Of a DNA stretch of 64,000 bases, positions 55,482 to 64,000 are shown one piece after another. Origin of the DNA: BP-464 sp963825415 (GTDB taxonomy: Bacteria; Actinomycetota; Thermoleophilia; Solirubrobacterales; Solirubrobacteraceae). The number at the start of each line of letters is the position of its first letter. The stretch's first letter is position 1. The notes below the pieces were generated by a model that ran no database searches, was not told where the DNA came from, and was given only the letters and a program-made list of their open reading frames with translations. The stretch spans positions 124,001 through 188,000 of the forward strand of contig CAWGTD010000003.1 of the NCBI GenBank assembly GCA_963825415.1, read 5' to 3'. Made by a program: the position numbers and the translations under genes.

Positions 55482-56224
55482 CCGAACAGCCGCGCGGCGT
55501 TGGCCTCGACGAGCGCGTCGAGCTCCTCGTAGCCCATGCCGCGCGCCTCGGCGACGAAGCGGGCGGTGTGCACCACGAACGCCGGTTGGTTGGGCTCCTT
55601 GCGCACGACCTGCGGAGACAAATAGGGGGCGTCGGTCTCGACCAGCAGCCGGTCGCCCGGCACGCGCGCGGCCGCCTCGGCGAGATCGGTCGCCTTGGGG
55701 TAGGTGACGTTGCCCGCGAAGGAGAACCACCAGCGCTCGTGCTCGAGGCACTCGTCGAGCCGGGTCGGGCATCGAGAAGCAGTGCAGGATCACGTCGAGG
55801 CCTTCAGCCCGCTCGGCGAGCGTGGCGATCGTGTCGTCCTCGGCCGCGCGGGTGTGGATCACCAGCGGCTTGCCGGCCGTCCGCGCGAGCTCGATCTGGG
55901 CGTGGAAGGCGCGCTCCTGGTCGGCTCGCGGCGCGCGGTCGCGGTAGTAGTCCAGCCCGGTCTCGCCGATCGCGGCGCACTGCTCGTGGGCGGCCAGCGC
56001 CTCGAGCTCGGCGAGGTCGGCGTCGTCGAAGCCGTGCGCAAGATTGGGGTGGCGGCCGATCGCGACCAGCACCTGCGGGAAGTCCGCGGCGGTCGCGAGC
56101 GCCTCGCGGCAGGTCGCGCCGTCCATCCCCACGGTGAGCATCCGGCGCACGCCGACCGCGTCGGCGGCGGCCACGAGGTCGGCGTCGGGCGGCTCGCACG
56201 AGGACAGGTGCGTGTGCGAGTCGA

Positions 56225-56228
<4 letters not shown>
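55475..56228 (-). CDS. tatD: TatD-family metal-dependent deoxyribonuclease (one frameshift)
   Basis: GTG 56228 starts IDSHTHLSSCEPPDADLVAA (metal-binding HTH). AIGRHPNLAHGFDDADLAEL, CAAIGETGLDYYRDRAPRAD, PLVIHTRAAEDDTIATLAER and DVILHCFSMPD follow. After a shift near 55762 comes DECLEHERWWFSFAGNVTYP, then DRLLVETDAPYLSPQVVRKE. One extra base explains the break. TatD enzymes are 3'-5' nucleases in DNA repair and turnover. It is coupled to metG by GTGA. Confidence 0.92.
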
Positions 56229-57745
<1,517 letters not shown>

Positions 57746-57768
57746 CGGCGCCGCAGGCTAGCTGTGGG

Positions 57769-58581
57769 CTAGCCGCCGGTCAGCGCGCTGTAGAGCTCGT
57801 TGGCCGACCCGCCGGTCAGCTCGGCCACCACCGAAGCGGCCGTTCGCGGGCGCGCTCCCGCGTCGACGAGCTTGCGCACGGCGGCGACCGCGTCCTCGGC
57901 CGGCCCCGCCGCGACCTCGGGCGCCCCGCCGACGACCAGCACGACCTCTCCTCTCGGGGCCTGCTCGCCGTAGCGCTCGGCCAACTCGCGCGACGTACCG
58001 CGCACGACCTCCTCGTGCAGCTTGGTCAGCTCGCGGCAGACCGCGACCGGCCGCGTGGGATCGAGCTCGGCGAGCACCCTGAGCGAGGCCGCCACGCGGC
58101 GCGGCGACTCGAACGCCACCAGCGTCTCGGCCCCCGCGAACGTCCGCTTCAGCTCGGCCGGCTTGCGCGGCAGGAAGCCGGCGAACCGCCAGGCGTCGGC
58201 CGGCAGCGCGCTTGCCACCAGCGCGGCGAGCGCGGCGCTGGGGCCGGGGAGCACCTCGACGGCCAGCCCGGCCGCGACGCAGCCCTGCACCAGGACGAAC
58301 CCCGGGTCGCTGACGAGCGGCATCCCCGCGTCGCTGACCAGGGCGACGACGGCGCCGCCGCGCATGCGCTCCACCAACTGCGCCGCCCGTGCTCGCTCGT
58401 TGTGCTCGTGGTAGCTGACCAGCGTGGCCTTGACGCCGTAGCGGTCGAGCAGCACCCGCGTGCGCCGCGTGTCCTCGCAGGCCACGACGTCGGCGTCGCG
58501 CAGCGCGGCCAGCACCCGCAGGGTGACGTCCTCGAGGTTGCCGATCGGCGTCGCACAGACGACGAGCCGGCCGTCAGCCAT
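57769..58581 (-). CDS. rsmI: 16S rRNA 2'-O-methyltransferase RsmI
   Basis: A 270 aa tetrapyrrole-methylase-fold protein. RLVVCATPIGNLEDVTLRVL, VVACEDTRRTRVLLDRYGVK, VALVSDAGMPLVSDPGFVLV, VEVLPGPSAALAALVASALP and FAGFLPRK are the full signature. It methylates C1402 of 16S rRNA. It lies 23 bp upstream of metG and overlaps the kinase gene by 8 nt. Confidence 0.96.
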   Translation of the reverse strand: MADGRLVVCATPIGNLEDVTLRVLAALRDADVVACEDTRRTRVLLDRYGVKATLVSYHEHNERARAAQLVERMRGGAVVALVSDAGMPLVSDPGFVLVQGCVAAGLAVEVLPGPSAALAALVASALPADAWRFAGFLPRKPAELKRTFAGAETLVAFESPRRVAASLRVLAELDPTRPVAVCRELTKLHEEVVRGTSRELAERYGEQAPRGEVVLVVGGAPEVAAGPAEDAVAAVRKLVDAGARPRTAASVVAELTGGSANELYSALTGG

Positions 58582-59527
58582 CCGCCGCCCCCTCGCGCGC
58601 CAGCAGCGCGGCGCCCAGCATCCCCGACTCGTCGCCGAAGCGCGCGGCCTCCACCCGAACCGCCGCGGCGACCGGCGGCAGCGCCCGCGCCGCGAGCTCC
58701 TTGCGCGCGGGCCCCAGCAGCAGTTCGCCGGCGGCCACGACGCCGCCACCGATGACGATCACCTCGGGATCGAGCGCGTTGGCGATCCCGGCCAGCCCGA
58801 CCCCCAGGTTGCTGCCGATGAGCGCCACCGCCGCGCGCGCGGGCTCGTCGCCGTCGTGAGCCAGCTCGGTGACCAGCGCGCCGGTGATCGTCCGGCCGCC
58901 GGCGAGCTCGCGCCCGAGCGCCGAGTCGGGAGCCTCGCGCGCCGCCCGCTCGCCCTCGCGCGCCAGCGCGACGCCCGACGCCAGCGCCTCCAGACAGCCG
59001 CGGTTGGGGCAGTTGCCGGGGCACGGCGGGCCGTCGAGGTCGACGACGACGTGGCCGAGCTCGCCGGCGGTGCCGCGCGCGCCGCGCAGCAGCCGCCCCG
59101 CGGCGACGATCGCCCCGCCGATGCCCGTGCCGAGCGTGAGCATCACGGCGTGCGCCGCACCCTTCGCCGCCCCCGCGCGGTGCTCGGCCAGCATCGCCGC
59201 GTTCGCGTCGTTGTCGACCGCCACCGGTAGGGCGAGCCGCTCGGCCATCAGGTCGCGGACCGGAACGCCGCGCAGGTCGAGGTGGTTGGTCCACACGGCC
59301 GCGCCGCGGCCGGGGTCCATCAGCGACGGGATGCCGATGCCGACCGCCGCGATCGGCTCGTCGGAGGCCTGCACGAGCTCGCGCACGACCTCCTCGAGAG
59401 CGTCGAGAACGTCGCTCTTCGGCGCAGGACGGAACGCGCGGTGGCGGACCACGAGGTCCTCGTCCACCACCCCCGCCAGCAACTTCGTACCGCCGAGGTC
59501 CACGCCGATGACGCACTCGGCCGCCAC
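58574..59527 (-). CDS. ROK-family sugar kinase (glucokinase type)
   Basis: A 317 aa protein. CVIGVDLGGTKLLAGVVDED is the phosphate-binding loop. AVDNDANAAMLAEHRAG holds the catalytic Asp, MLTLGTGIGGAIVAAGRLL the second phosphate motif, and GPPCPGNCPNRGCLEALASG the ROK zinc site. VIGGGVVAAGELLL completes the ATP site. It likely phosphorylates glucose with ATP. GTG 59527 or GTG 59536 may be the start; the latter follows GGAGGG more closely. Confidence 0.9.
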   Translation of the reverse strand: MAAECVIGVDLGGTKLLAGVVDEDLVVRHRAFRPAPKSDVLDALEEVVRELVQASDEPIAAVGIGIPSLMDPGRGAAVWTNHLDLRGVPVRDLMAERLALPVAVDNDANAAMLAEHRAGAAKGAAHAVMLTLGTGIGGAIVAAGRLLRGARGTAGELGHVVVDLDGPPCPGNCPNRGCLEALASGVALAREGERAAREAPDSALGRELAGGRTITGALVTELAHDGDEPARAAVALIGSNLGVGLAGIANALDPEVIVIGGGVVAAGELLLGPARKELAARALPPVAAAVRVEAARFGDESGMLGAALLAREGAADG

Positions 59528-59551
59528 TGGCCGCACCCTACCCTCCCCGCA

Positions 59552-60641
59552 ATGGGCACCGGACCGCGGCCGCCCGACCCTCCCGAGGGGCCGCCGCAGT
59601 ACACGAAATACCGGGCCGGACCACGGCTGCCGTGGCGCCGGGACCGCGCGGACGCACTCGGCGCCCTGCGGCGCGATCCGACCCCTGCCCGGCACCCGCA
59701 AGCCCGTCAGCTGGCGCCGGGTGCTCAAATGGGTCGCCCTCGCCCTCGCCGCCTGGATCGGCCTGTCGCTCGTGCTGTTCCTGATCAGCGCGCAGATCGA
59801 GTCGGGCAAGGTGTCCGGCGAGGTCGACCGCTTCCTCGCGGGCGGGTTCCCGCTGACAAGCAAGAGCACGATCCTCGTTCTGGGGTCAGACGCGCGCGTG
59901 AAGGGCAACGCCGAGCCCGGGGCGAACACGATCGGGGCGCCCAGCCGGTCGGACACGATCCTGCTGATCCGCACCGGCGGCGGCGCCTCGGCGCGGCTGT
60001 CGATCCCGCGCGACACGGTGGTCGACATCCCCGGCCACGGCACCAACAAGATCAACGCCGCCTACGCGCTCGGTGGCTCGGCGCTGGCCACCCAGACCGT
60101 GGCGCGCTTCCTTCAGATCCGGATCAACCACCTCGTCGAGGTCGACTTCGCGAACTTCCCCAAGCTGATCGACGCCATGGGCGGGATCGACTACAAGGGC
60201 GGCTGCGTGGTCTCGCGCATCAACGGCGGCTTTCGCAACGGCGGCTACACGCTGCGCCTGCGCTCCGGCAAGAGCCACATCGACGGAAAGCAGGCGCTCG
60301 CCCTCGCGCGCACGCGCAAGAACGAGTGCAACCCCAGCGAGAGCGACCTGACGAGAGCGCGCCGCCAGCAGAAGATCTTCGCGGCGATGAAGAGCCGGGT
60401 GACCTCGCCGTGGGCGTTCGTGCGCCTGCCCTGGGTCAGCTGGGAGGCACCGAAGGCGATCCGCTCGGACATGAGCGGGCCGTCGCTGCTCGGATTGTTC
60501 GGTGCGCTGGCGGTTTCGGGCAGCCCGGCCACCCGGGTCCTGAAGCCCGACGGGGTGATCACGCTGCCCGACGGCGGCGCCGGGCTGCGCATCTCCGAGG
60601 CCGAGAAGCGCCGCGAGGTGCAACGCTTCCTCCGCGGCTGA
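59552..60641 (+). CDS. LytR-CpsA-Psr (LCP) family protein (one frameshift)
   Basis: ATG 59552 gives a proline-rich cytoplasmic start (PPDPPEGPPQYTKYRAGPRL). Near 59680 a one-base shift leads to SWRRVLKWVALALAAWIGLS, the membrane helix. The LCP domain has STILVLGSDARVKGN, RSDTILLIRTGGG (catalytic Asp/Arg), LSIPRDTVVDIPGHGTNKIN and ALALARTRKNECNPSESDLT. LCP enzymes attach teichoic acid, arabinogalactan or capsule glycans from lipid carriers to peptidoglycan. Total length 3n+1 implies one extra base. Confidence 0.88.
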
Positions 60642-60647
60642 GCTGCT

Positions 60648-61553
60648 TCAGGCCGGCTCGCAGGCGGGCTCGGGCGGAACCGCGCGGCGGCGCCCGCCGA
60701 ATGCCACGCCTCCGAGGATCAGCACCAGCCCGACGATCGCCGCCGGGCCGACGTGCTCGTCGAGCAGCGTCGCGCCGTAGATCAGCGCCACGCCCGGCGC
60801 CAGGTAGCTGACCAGCGAGGCGCGGCCCGCGCCGATCTCACCGATCAGGCGATAGAAGATCACGAACGCCAGGGCGGTCCCGACGACACCCAGGCACACG
60901 ACGGAGAGCACCGCCCGCAGGCCGGGCCCGGAGTGTTCGGCGGTGGCCGCGGCGACCGGCAGCGTCAACAGCGCGCCGACGGTGCAGGAGACCGCGCTGG
61001 AGACGATCGGCGGTGTGTCGGCATAGCCGCGCTTGACGACGAAGCCCGACAGCGCGTAGGACGCGGACGCCAGCAGGATCCCCATCGCGCCGAGGAATTC
61101 GCCCAAGCTCTGGACCGTCTCGACGCCCACCAGCAACGCAACGCCGACCAGGCCCGCCACCAACCCTCCGGCCTGCGAGCGATCGATCGTCTCCGTGCGG
61201 TCCAGCAGCGGCGCGAACAGGGCGACGAACAGCGAGGCCGGCGCGATCAGCACGGCGGTCAGGCCGCTCGGCACGGCCGTCTCGCCGAAGGTGATCAACA
61301 GGAACGGCGCGGCGATCGCCGTGACGCCGAGCAGCACCGCCACGCCCGGGCGCCGCCAGGCGGTGCGCAGCGCGCGGCGCGTCTCGCCGCCCTGCAGGCG
61401 GATCGCGACGACGAGCACCGCGGCGGCCAGCGCCACGCGCAGGAAGACGATCTCACCGGCGGAGAAGTCCTCGAGCGCGTACTTGATCAGCAGGTAGCTG
61501 CCACCCCAGATCGCCGCCAGCGCGGCGAGTTGCGCCATCTGGCGCGGGGTCAC
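60648..61553 (-). CDS. EamA/DMT-family transporter
   Basis: A 301 aa protein with ten hydrophobic segments in two EamA repeats (ALAAIWGGSYLLIKYALEDF; ASASYALSGFVVKRGYADTP; LVSYLAPGVALIYGATLLDE). DMT carriers export amino acids or small metabolites; the substrate is unknown. It overlaps the FmdB-type gene by 4 nt (ATGA). Confidence 0.9.
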   Translation of the reverse strand: MTPRQMAQLAALAAIWGGSYLLIKYALEDFSAGEIVFLRVALAAAVLVVAIRLQGGETRRALRTAWRRPGVAVLLGVTAIAAPFLLITFGETAVPSGLTAVLIAPASLFVALFAPLLDRTETIDRSQAGGLVAGLVGVALLVGVETVQSLGEFLGAMGILLASASYALSGFVVKRGYADTPPIVSSAVSCTVGALLTLPVAAATAEHSGPGLRAVLSVVCLGVVGTALAFVIFYRLIGEIGAGRASLVSYLAPGVALIYGATLLDEHVGPAAIVGLVLILGGVAFGGRRRAVPPEPACEPA

Positions 61554-61846
61554 TTCTTGTCGCCCTGCGGCGAAGAGGACGACGATGCGTCCTTCTTCTT
61601 CTCCTTGGCCTTGGCCTCGGTCTTGTCAGCGCCGTCGGACGCCGCCTTGTCGGTCTCGCGCGCGCGCTTGCGAGTGCCGTAGTCGGTGTTGTAGAAGCCC
61701 GATCCCTTGAAGTGCACTGCCACCGGGTGAAAGACGCGCTGGACGGGCGCCTTGCACTTCGTACAGGACGAGACGGGGTCGTCGGTCATCCGCTGCATGA
61801 CCTCGAAGACGTGCCCCTTGTCGCACTTGTACTCATAGATGGGCAT
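61550..61846 (-). CDS. FmdB-family zinc-ribbon protein
   Basis: A 98 aa protein. MPIYEYKCDKGHVFEVMQRM and SSCTKCKAPVQRVFHPVAVH form a CxxH...CxxC ribbon, followed by FKGSGFYNTDYGTRKRARET and a Lys/Asp/Ser-rich tail. The first Cys pair is C-x3-H instead of CxxC, usual for the family. It is a regulator or metal-handling protein of unclear role. Confidence 0.9.
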   Translation of the reverse strand: MPIYEYKCDKGHVFEVMQRMTDDPVSSCTKCKAPVQRVFHPVAVHFKGSGFYNTDYGTRKRARETDKAASDGADKTEAKAKEKKKDASSSSSPQGDKK

Positions 61847-61890
61847 CGCCTCTGAGTGTAAGAGGCGCCTCGGCTACGCTCCGGCGCCTC

Positions 61891-63259
61891 ATGGCTGCGG
61901 GCCCGGACGTCGTGACGATGGACAAGATCGTGGCGCTCAGCAAGCGCCGCGGCTTCATCTTCCCCTCGTCGGAGATCTACGGCGGGCTCGGCTCGACCTA
62001 CGACTACGGCCACTACGGCGTCCTGCTGAAGAGCAACGTCAAGGGCGAGTGGTGGCGCGCGATGCTCTCCGAGCGCGACGACATCGTCGCCCTGGACTCG
62101 GCGATCCTCCAGCACCCGCGCGTGTGGGAGGCCTCCGGTCACCTGGCTGGGTTCACCGACCCGCTGGTGGACTGCAAGACCTGCGGCCAACGCTTCCGCG
62201 CCGACCACCTCGACCAGCTCCAGTGCCCGCAGAAGCCGTCGAAGCACCCCGGCGAAGCGGAGCAGTGCGACTTGACCCAGGCGCGCGACTTCAACCTGAT
62301 GTTCGAGACCACGGTCGGGCCGGTGAAGGAGTCGGGCGCGACGGTCTACCTCCGCCCCGAGACCGCCCAGGGGATCTTCGTCAACTTCAAGAACGTCCTG
62401 CAGTTCTCCCGCAAGAAGCCGCCGTTCGGCATCGCCCAGATCGGCAAGTCGTTTCGCAACGAGATCACGCCCGGGAACTTCGTCTTCAGGACGCGCGAGT
62501 TCGAGCAGATGGAGATGGAGTTCTTCGTGCCGCCCGCCGAGGCGGACCAGTGGTACCGCTACTGGTGCGACGTGCGCCGGCGCTGGTATGAGGACCTCGG
62601 CCTGCGCCCCGACCACCTGCAGCTGCGCGAGCACGAGACCGACGAGCTGTCGCACTACTCGTCGGCCACAGCCGACGTCGAGTACCTGTTTCCCGATCGG
62701 CTGGTCGGAGCTCGAGGGGATCGCCAACCGCGGCGACTTCGATCTGACTCAGCACGCCGAGTTCTCGGGAGAGAAGCTCGAGTACTTCGACCAGGGATCG
62801 GGCGAGCGGTATGTGCCCCACGTGATCGAGCCGGCGGCCGGCGCCGACCGCGCCACGCTGGCCTTCCTCGTCGACGCCTACGACGAGGAGGAGATCGAGG
62901 GCGAGACCCGCACGGTGCTCAAGCTCCACCCGCGCCTGGCGCCGATCAAGGCCGCGGTGCTGCCGCTCGTGCGCAAGGACGGCCAGCCGGAGCTGGCGCG
63001 CGAGGTGTTCGACTCGCTGCGCGGCGTGTTGCAGGCCGAGTACGACGAGGGCGGCTCGATCGGCAAGCGCTACCGCCGCCACGACGAGATCGGCACGCCA
63101 TGGGGCGTGACGATCGACCACCAGTCGCTCGAGGACCGCACCGTGACGGTGCGCGACCGCGACTCGCTGGCTCAGGACCGCGTGGCGATCGACGCGCTGC
63201 CCGGCGAGCTGGCGGGGCGGCTGGCCGCGCCCTGGCGCTCGCCCAAGCTCGATGGATGA
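61891..63259 (+). CDS. glyS: Glycyl-tRNA synthetase, alpha2 type (one frameshift)
   Basis: About 455 aa. KIVALSKRRGFIFPSSEIYG, LAGFTDPLVDCKTCGQRFRA (zinc site), TVYLRPETAQGIFVNFKNVL, IGKSFRNEITPGNFVFRTRE and EFEQMEMEFFVPP identify the eukaryote-like GlyRS. At about 62695 one extra base in TTTCCCGATC breaks YLFP|IGWSELEGIANRGDFDL. After it come HVIEPAAGADRATLAFLVDA, the anticodon domain and RYRRHDEIGTPWGVTIDHQS. The gene is essential, so the shift must be an error. Confidence 0.95.
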
Positions 63260-64000
63260 CGTGGCCGTAGCCGCGAGCGACCACCCGGTCGGAGTGAGCA
63301 TCACCGACGACCCGCATCGCGGGCGCTGGTCGGTCTTCTTCCGCCTGATCCTCGCGCTTCCGCACATCGTTGTGCTCGGAGCGTTCGCGACGATCGCGGT
63401 GCTGCTGGCGCCGATCCTGTGGATCGTCACGCTCATCCGCGCGCAACCCCCGCACGGCCTCGCCGAGTACTACGGGCGGCTGATCGCCTACACGGCGCAC
63501 GTCCAGGCGTACCTCAACCTCGCGACGGGCCCGTTCCCGCCCTTCCTGGGTGGCCGCGGGTCATACGCACTGGACGTCGAGCTGCCGCTGCCCGAGCGCC
63601 AGAACCGCTGGAGCATCGCCTTCCGCGGGCTGCTCGCCGTGCCGGCGCTGGCCGTCTCGGGCGCGCTGGGCGGCGGCTTCGGCGGCGCGGTGGGCGGCTA
63701 CGGCTCCATCCAGCTCGGGGTGCTGACGACGGTCGGCTTCCTGGCGTGGTTCGCCTGCCTGGTGCGCGGCCGGATGCCGCAGGGCTTCCGCGATCTGCTC
63801 GTGTACTCGCTCGGCTACGGCGCGCAGGTCTACGCCTACCTGTTCTTCCTCACCGGCCGCTACCCCAATGCCGACCCTGTTCTCGCCCCGCCCGCCGCGA
63901 CGCTCGAGCACCCCGTGCGCATGAACTCCGAGGACGACGACCTGCGCCGCAGCCGGCTGACCGTGTTCTTCCGCCTGCTGCTCGCGCTGCCGCACATCCT
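63252..64000 (+). CDS. DUF4389 membrane protein, truncated by the window end
   Basis: ATG 63252 overlaps the glyS stop by 8 nt. At least 249 residues: a repeated unit RGRWSVFFRLILALPHIVVL near the start and RSRLTVFFRLLLALPHI at the end of the window, each opening a DUF4389 domain. FATIAVLLAPILWIVTLIRA, FRGLLAVPALAVSGALGGG and LGVLTTVGFLAWFACLVRG are membrane helices. The family has no known function. Confidence 0.85.
   Translation, partial: MDDVAVAASDHPVGVSITDDPHRGRWSVFFRLILALPHIVVLGAFATIAVLLAPILWIVTLIRAQPPHGLAEYYGRLIAYTAHVQAYLNLATGPFPPFLGGRGSYALDVELPLPERQNRWSIAFRGLLAVPALAVSGALGGGFGGAVGGYGSIQLGVLTTVGFLAWFACLVRGRMPQGFRDLLVYSLGYGAQVYAYLFFLTGRYPNADPVLAPPAATLEHPVRMNSEDDDLRRSRLTVFFRLLLALPHI

Noticed and set aside
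55360..55765. Programmed frameshifting in rsmA and tatD
   Set aside because: No slippery heptamer or conserved pseudoknot is evident, and neither family is known to use it; many unrelated genes in the window carry the same one-base defect.

Overview
The window is a dense, very GC-rich bacterial chromosome segment with frequent 1-8 nt gene overlaps and many GTG/TTG starts. The gene set (six-gene mce cluster, LCP protein, FtsB/DivIC next to enolase, DUF4235, DUF4389, ECF sigma factors with fused anti-sigma domains, CsrA, R2lox-like oxidase) suggests a high-GC actinobacterium, most likely of the Thermoleophilia/Solirubrobacterales type. That placement is inferred from gene content and order; no rRNA is present to confirm it.

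Layout. 1-3.2 kb: truncated membrane protein and a secreted beta-propeller/phosphoesterase. 3.2-4.7 kb: DsbA-like isomerase divergent from an HxlR regulator. 4.8-13.8 kb: six consecutive mce genes on the minus strand. 13.9-15.7 kb: secreted glycoside hydrolase, tRNA-Leu(UAA), Clp_N/HTH protein. 15.8-20.3 kb: the most unusual region, with four close paralogous 66-69 aa peptides and one divergent relative in tandem, a strong hairpin, a PqqD-like/M50 membrane metalloprotease, a secreted Cys-pair protein with a Thr/Pro-rich tail, and a lipoprotein. 20.4-31.7 kb: ECF sigma/anti-sigma fusion, CsaA-like, R2lox-like, UPF0173 hydrolase, tandem lipoproteins, inactive-looking rhomboid, YbdK, DUF2090 aldolase-like, thermonuclease, CsrA, GNAT, FtsB/DivIC. 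32.2-47.3 kb: housekeeping block on the minus strand (glmU-prs ... rplY-pth-methyltransferase-mfd-foldase-mazG-eno), interrupted by a secreted GH2 hydrolase and some unknowns. 47.3-49.4 kb: tRNA-Gln(UUG), a degraded HNH endonuclease and an unknown secreted protein. 49.4-59.5 kb: phosphorylase/regulator group and a second minus-strand operon (ROK kinase-rsmI-metG-tatD-rsmA-ispE-DedA/PAP2-small membrane protein). 59.6-64 kb: LCP ligase, DMT exporter, FmdB, glyS and a DUF4389 protein running off the end.

The 15.8-20.3 kb region reads as an uncharacterised RiPP-like or peptide-processing system. The peptides share a conserved N-terminal half that resembles a leader. The protease carries a PqqD-like recognition domain followed by an HEIGH zinc site in a membrane core. 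No modifying enzyme (radical SAM, YcaO, lanthionine synthetase) is visible nearby.

A caution applies throughout. About a dozen genes, including glyS, rsmA, tatD and mfd, carry single-base frameshifts, mostly equivalent to one extra base. Because well-conserved housekeeping genes are hit, these look like sequence errors in a draft assembly more than biological decay. Such genes are annotated across the break and flagged.
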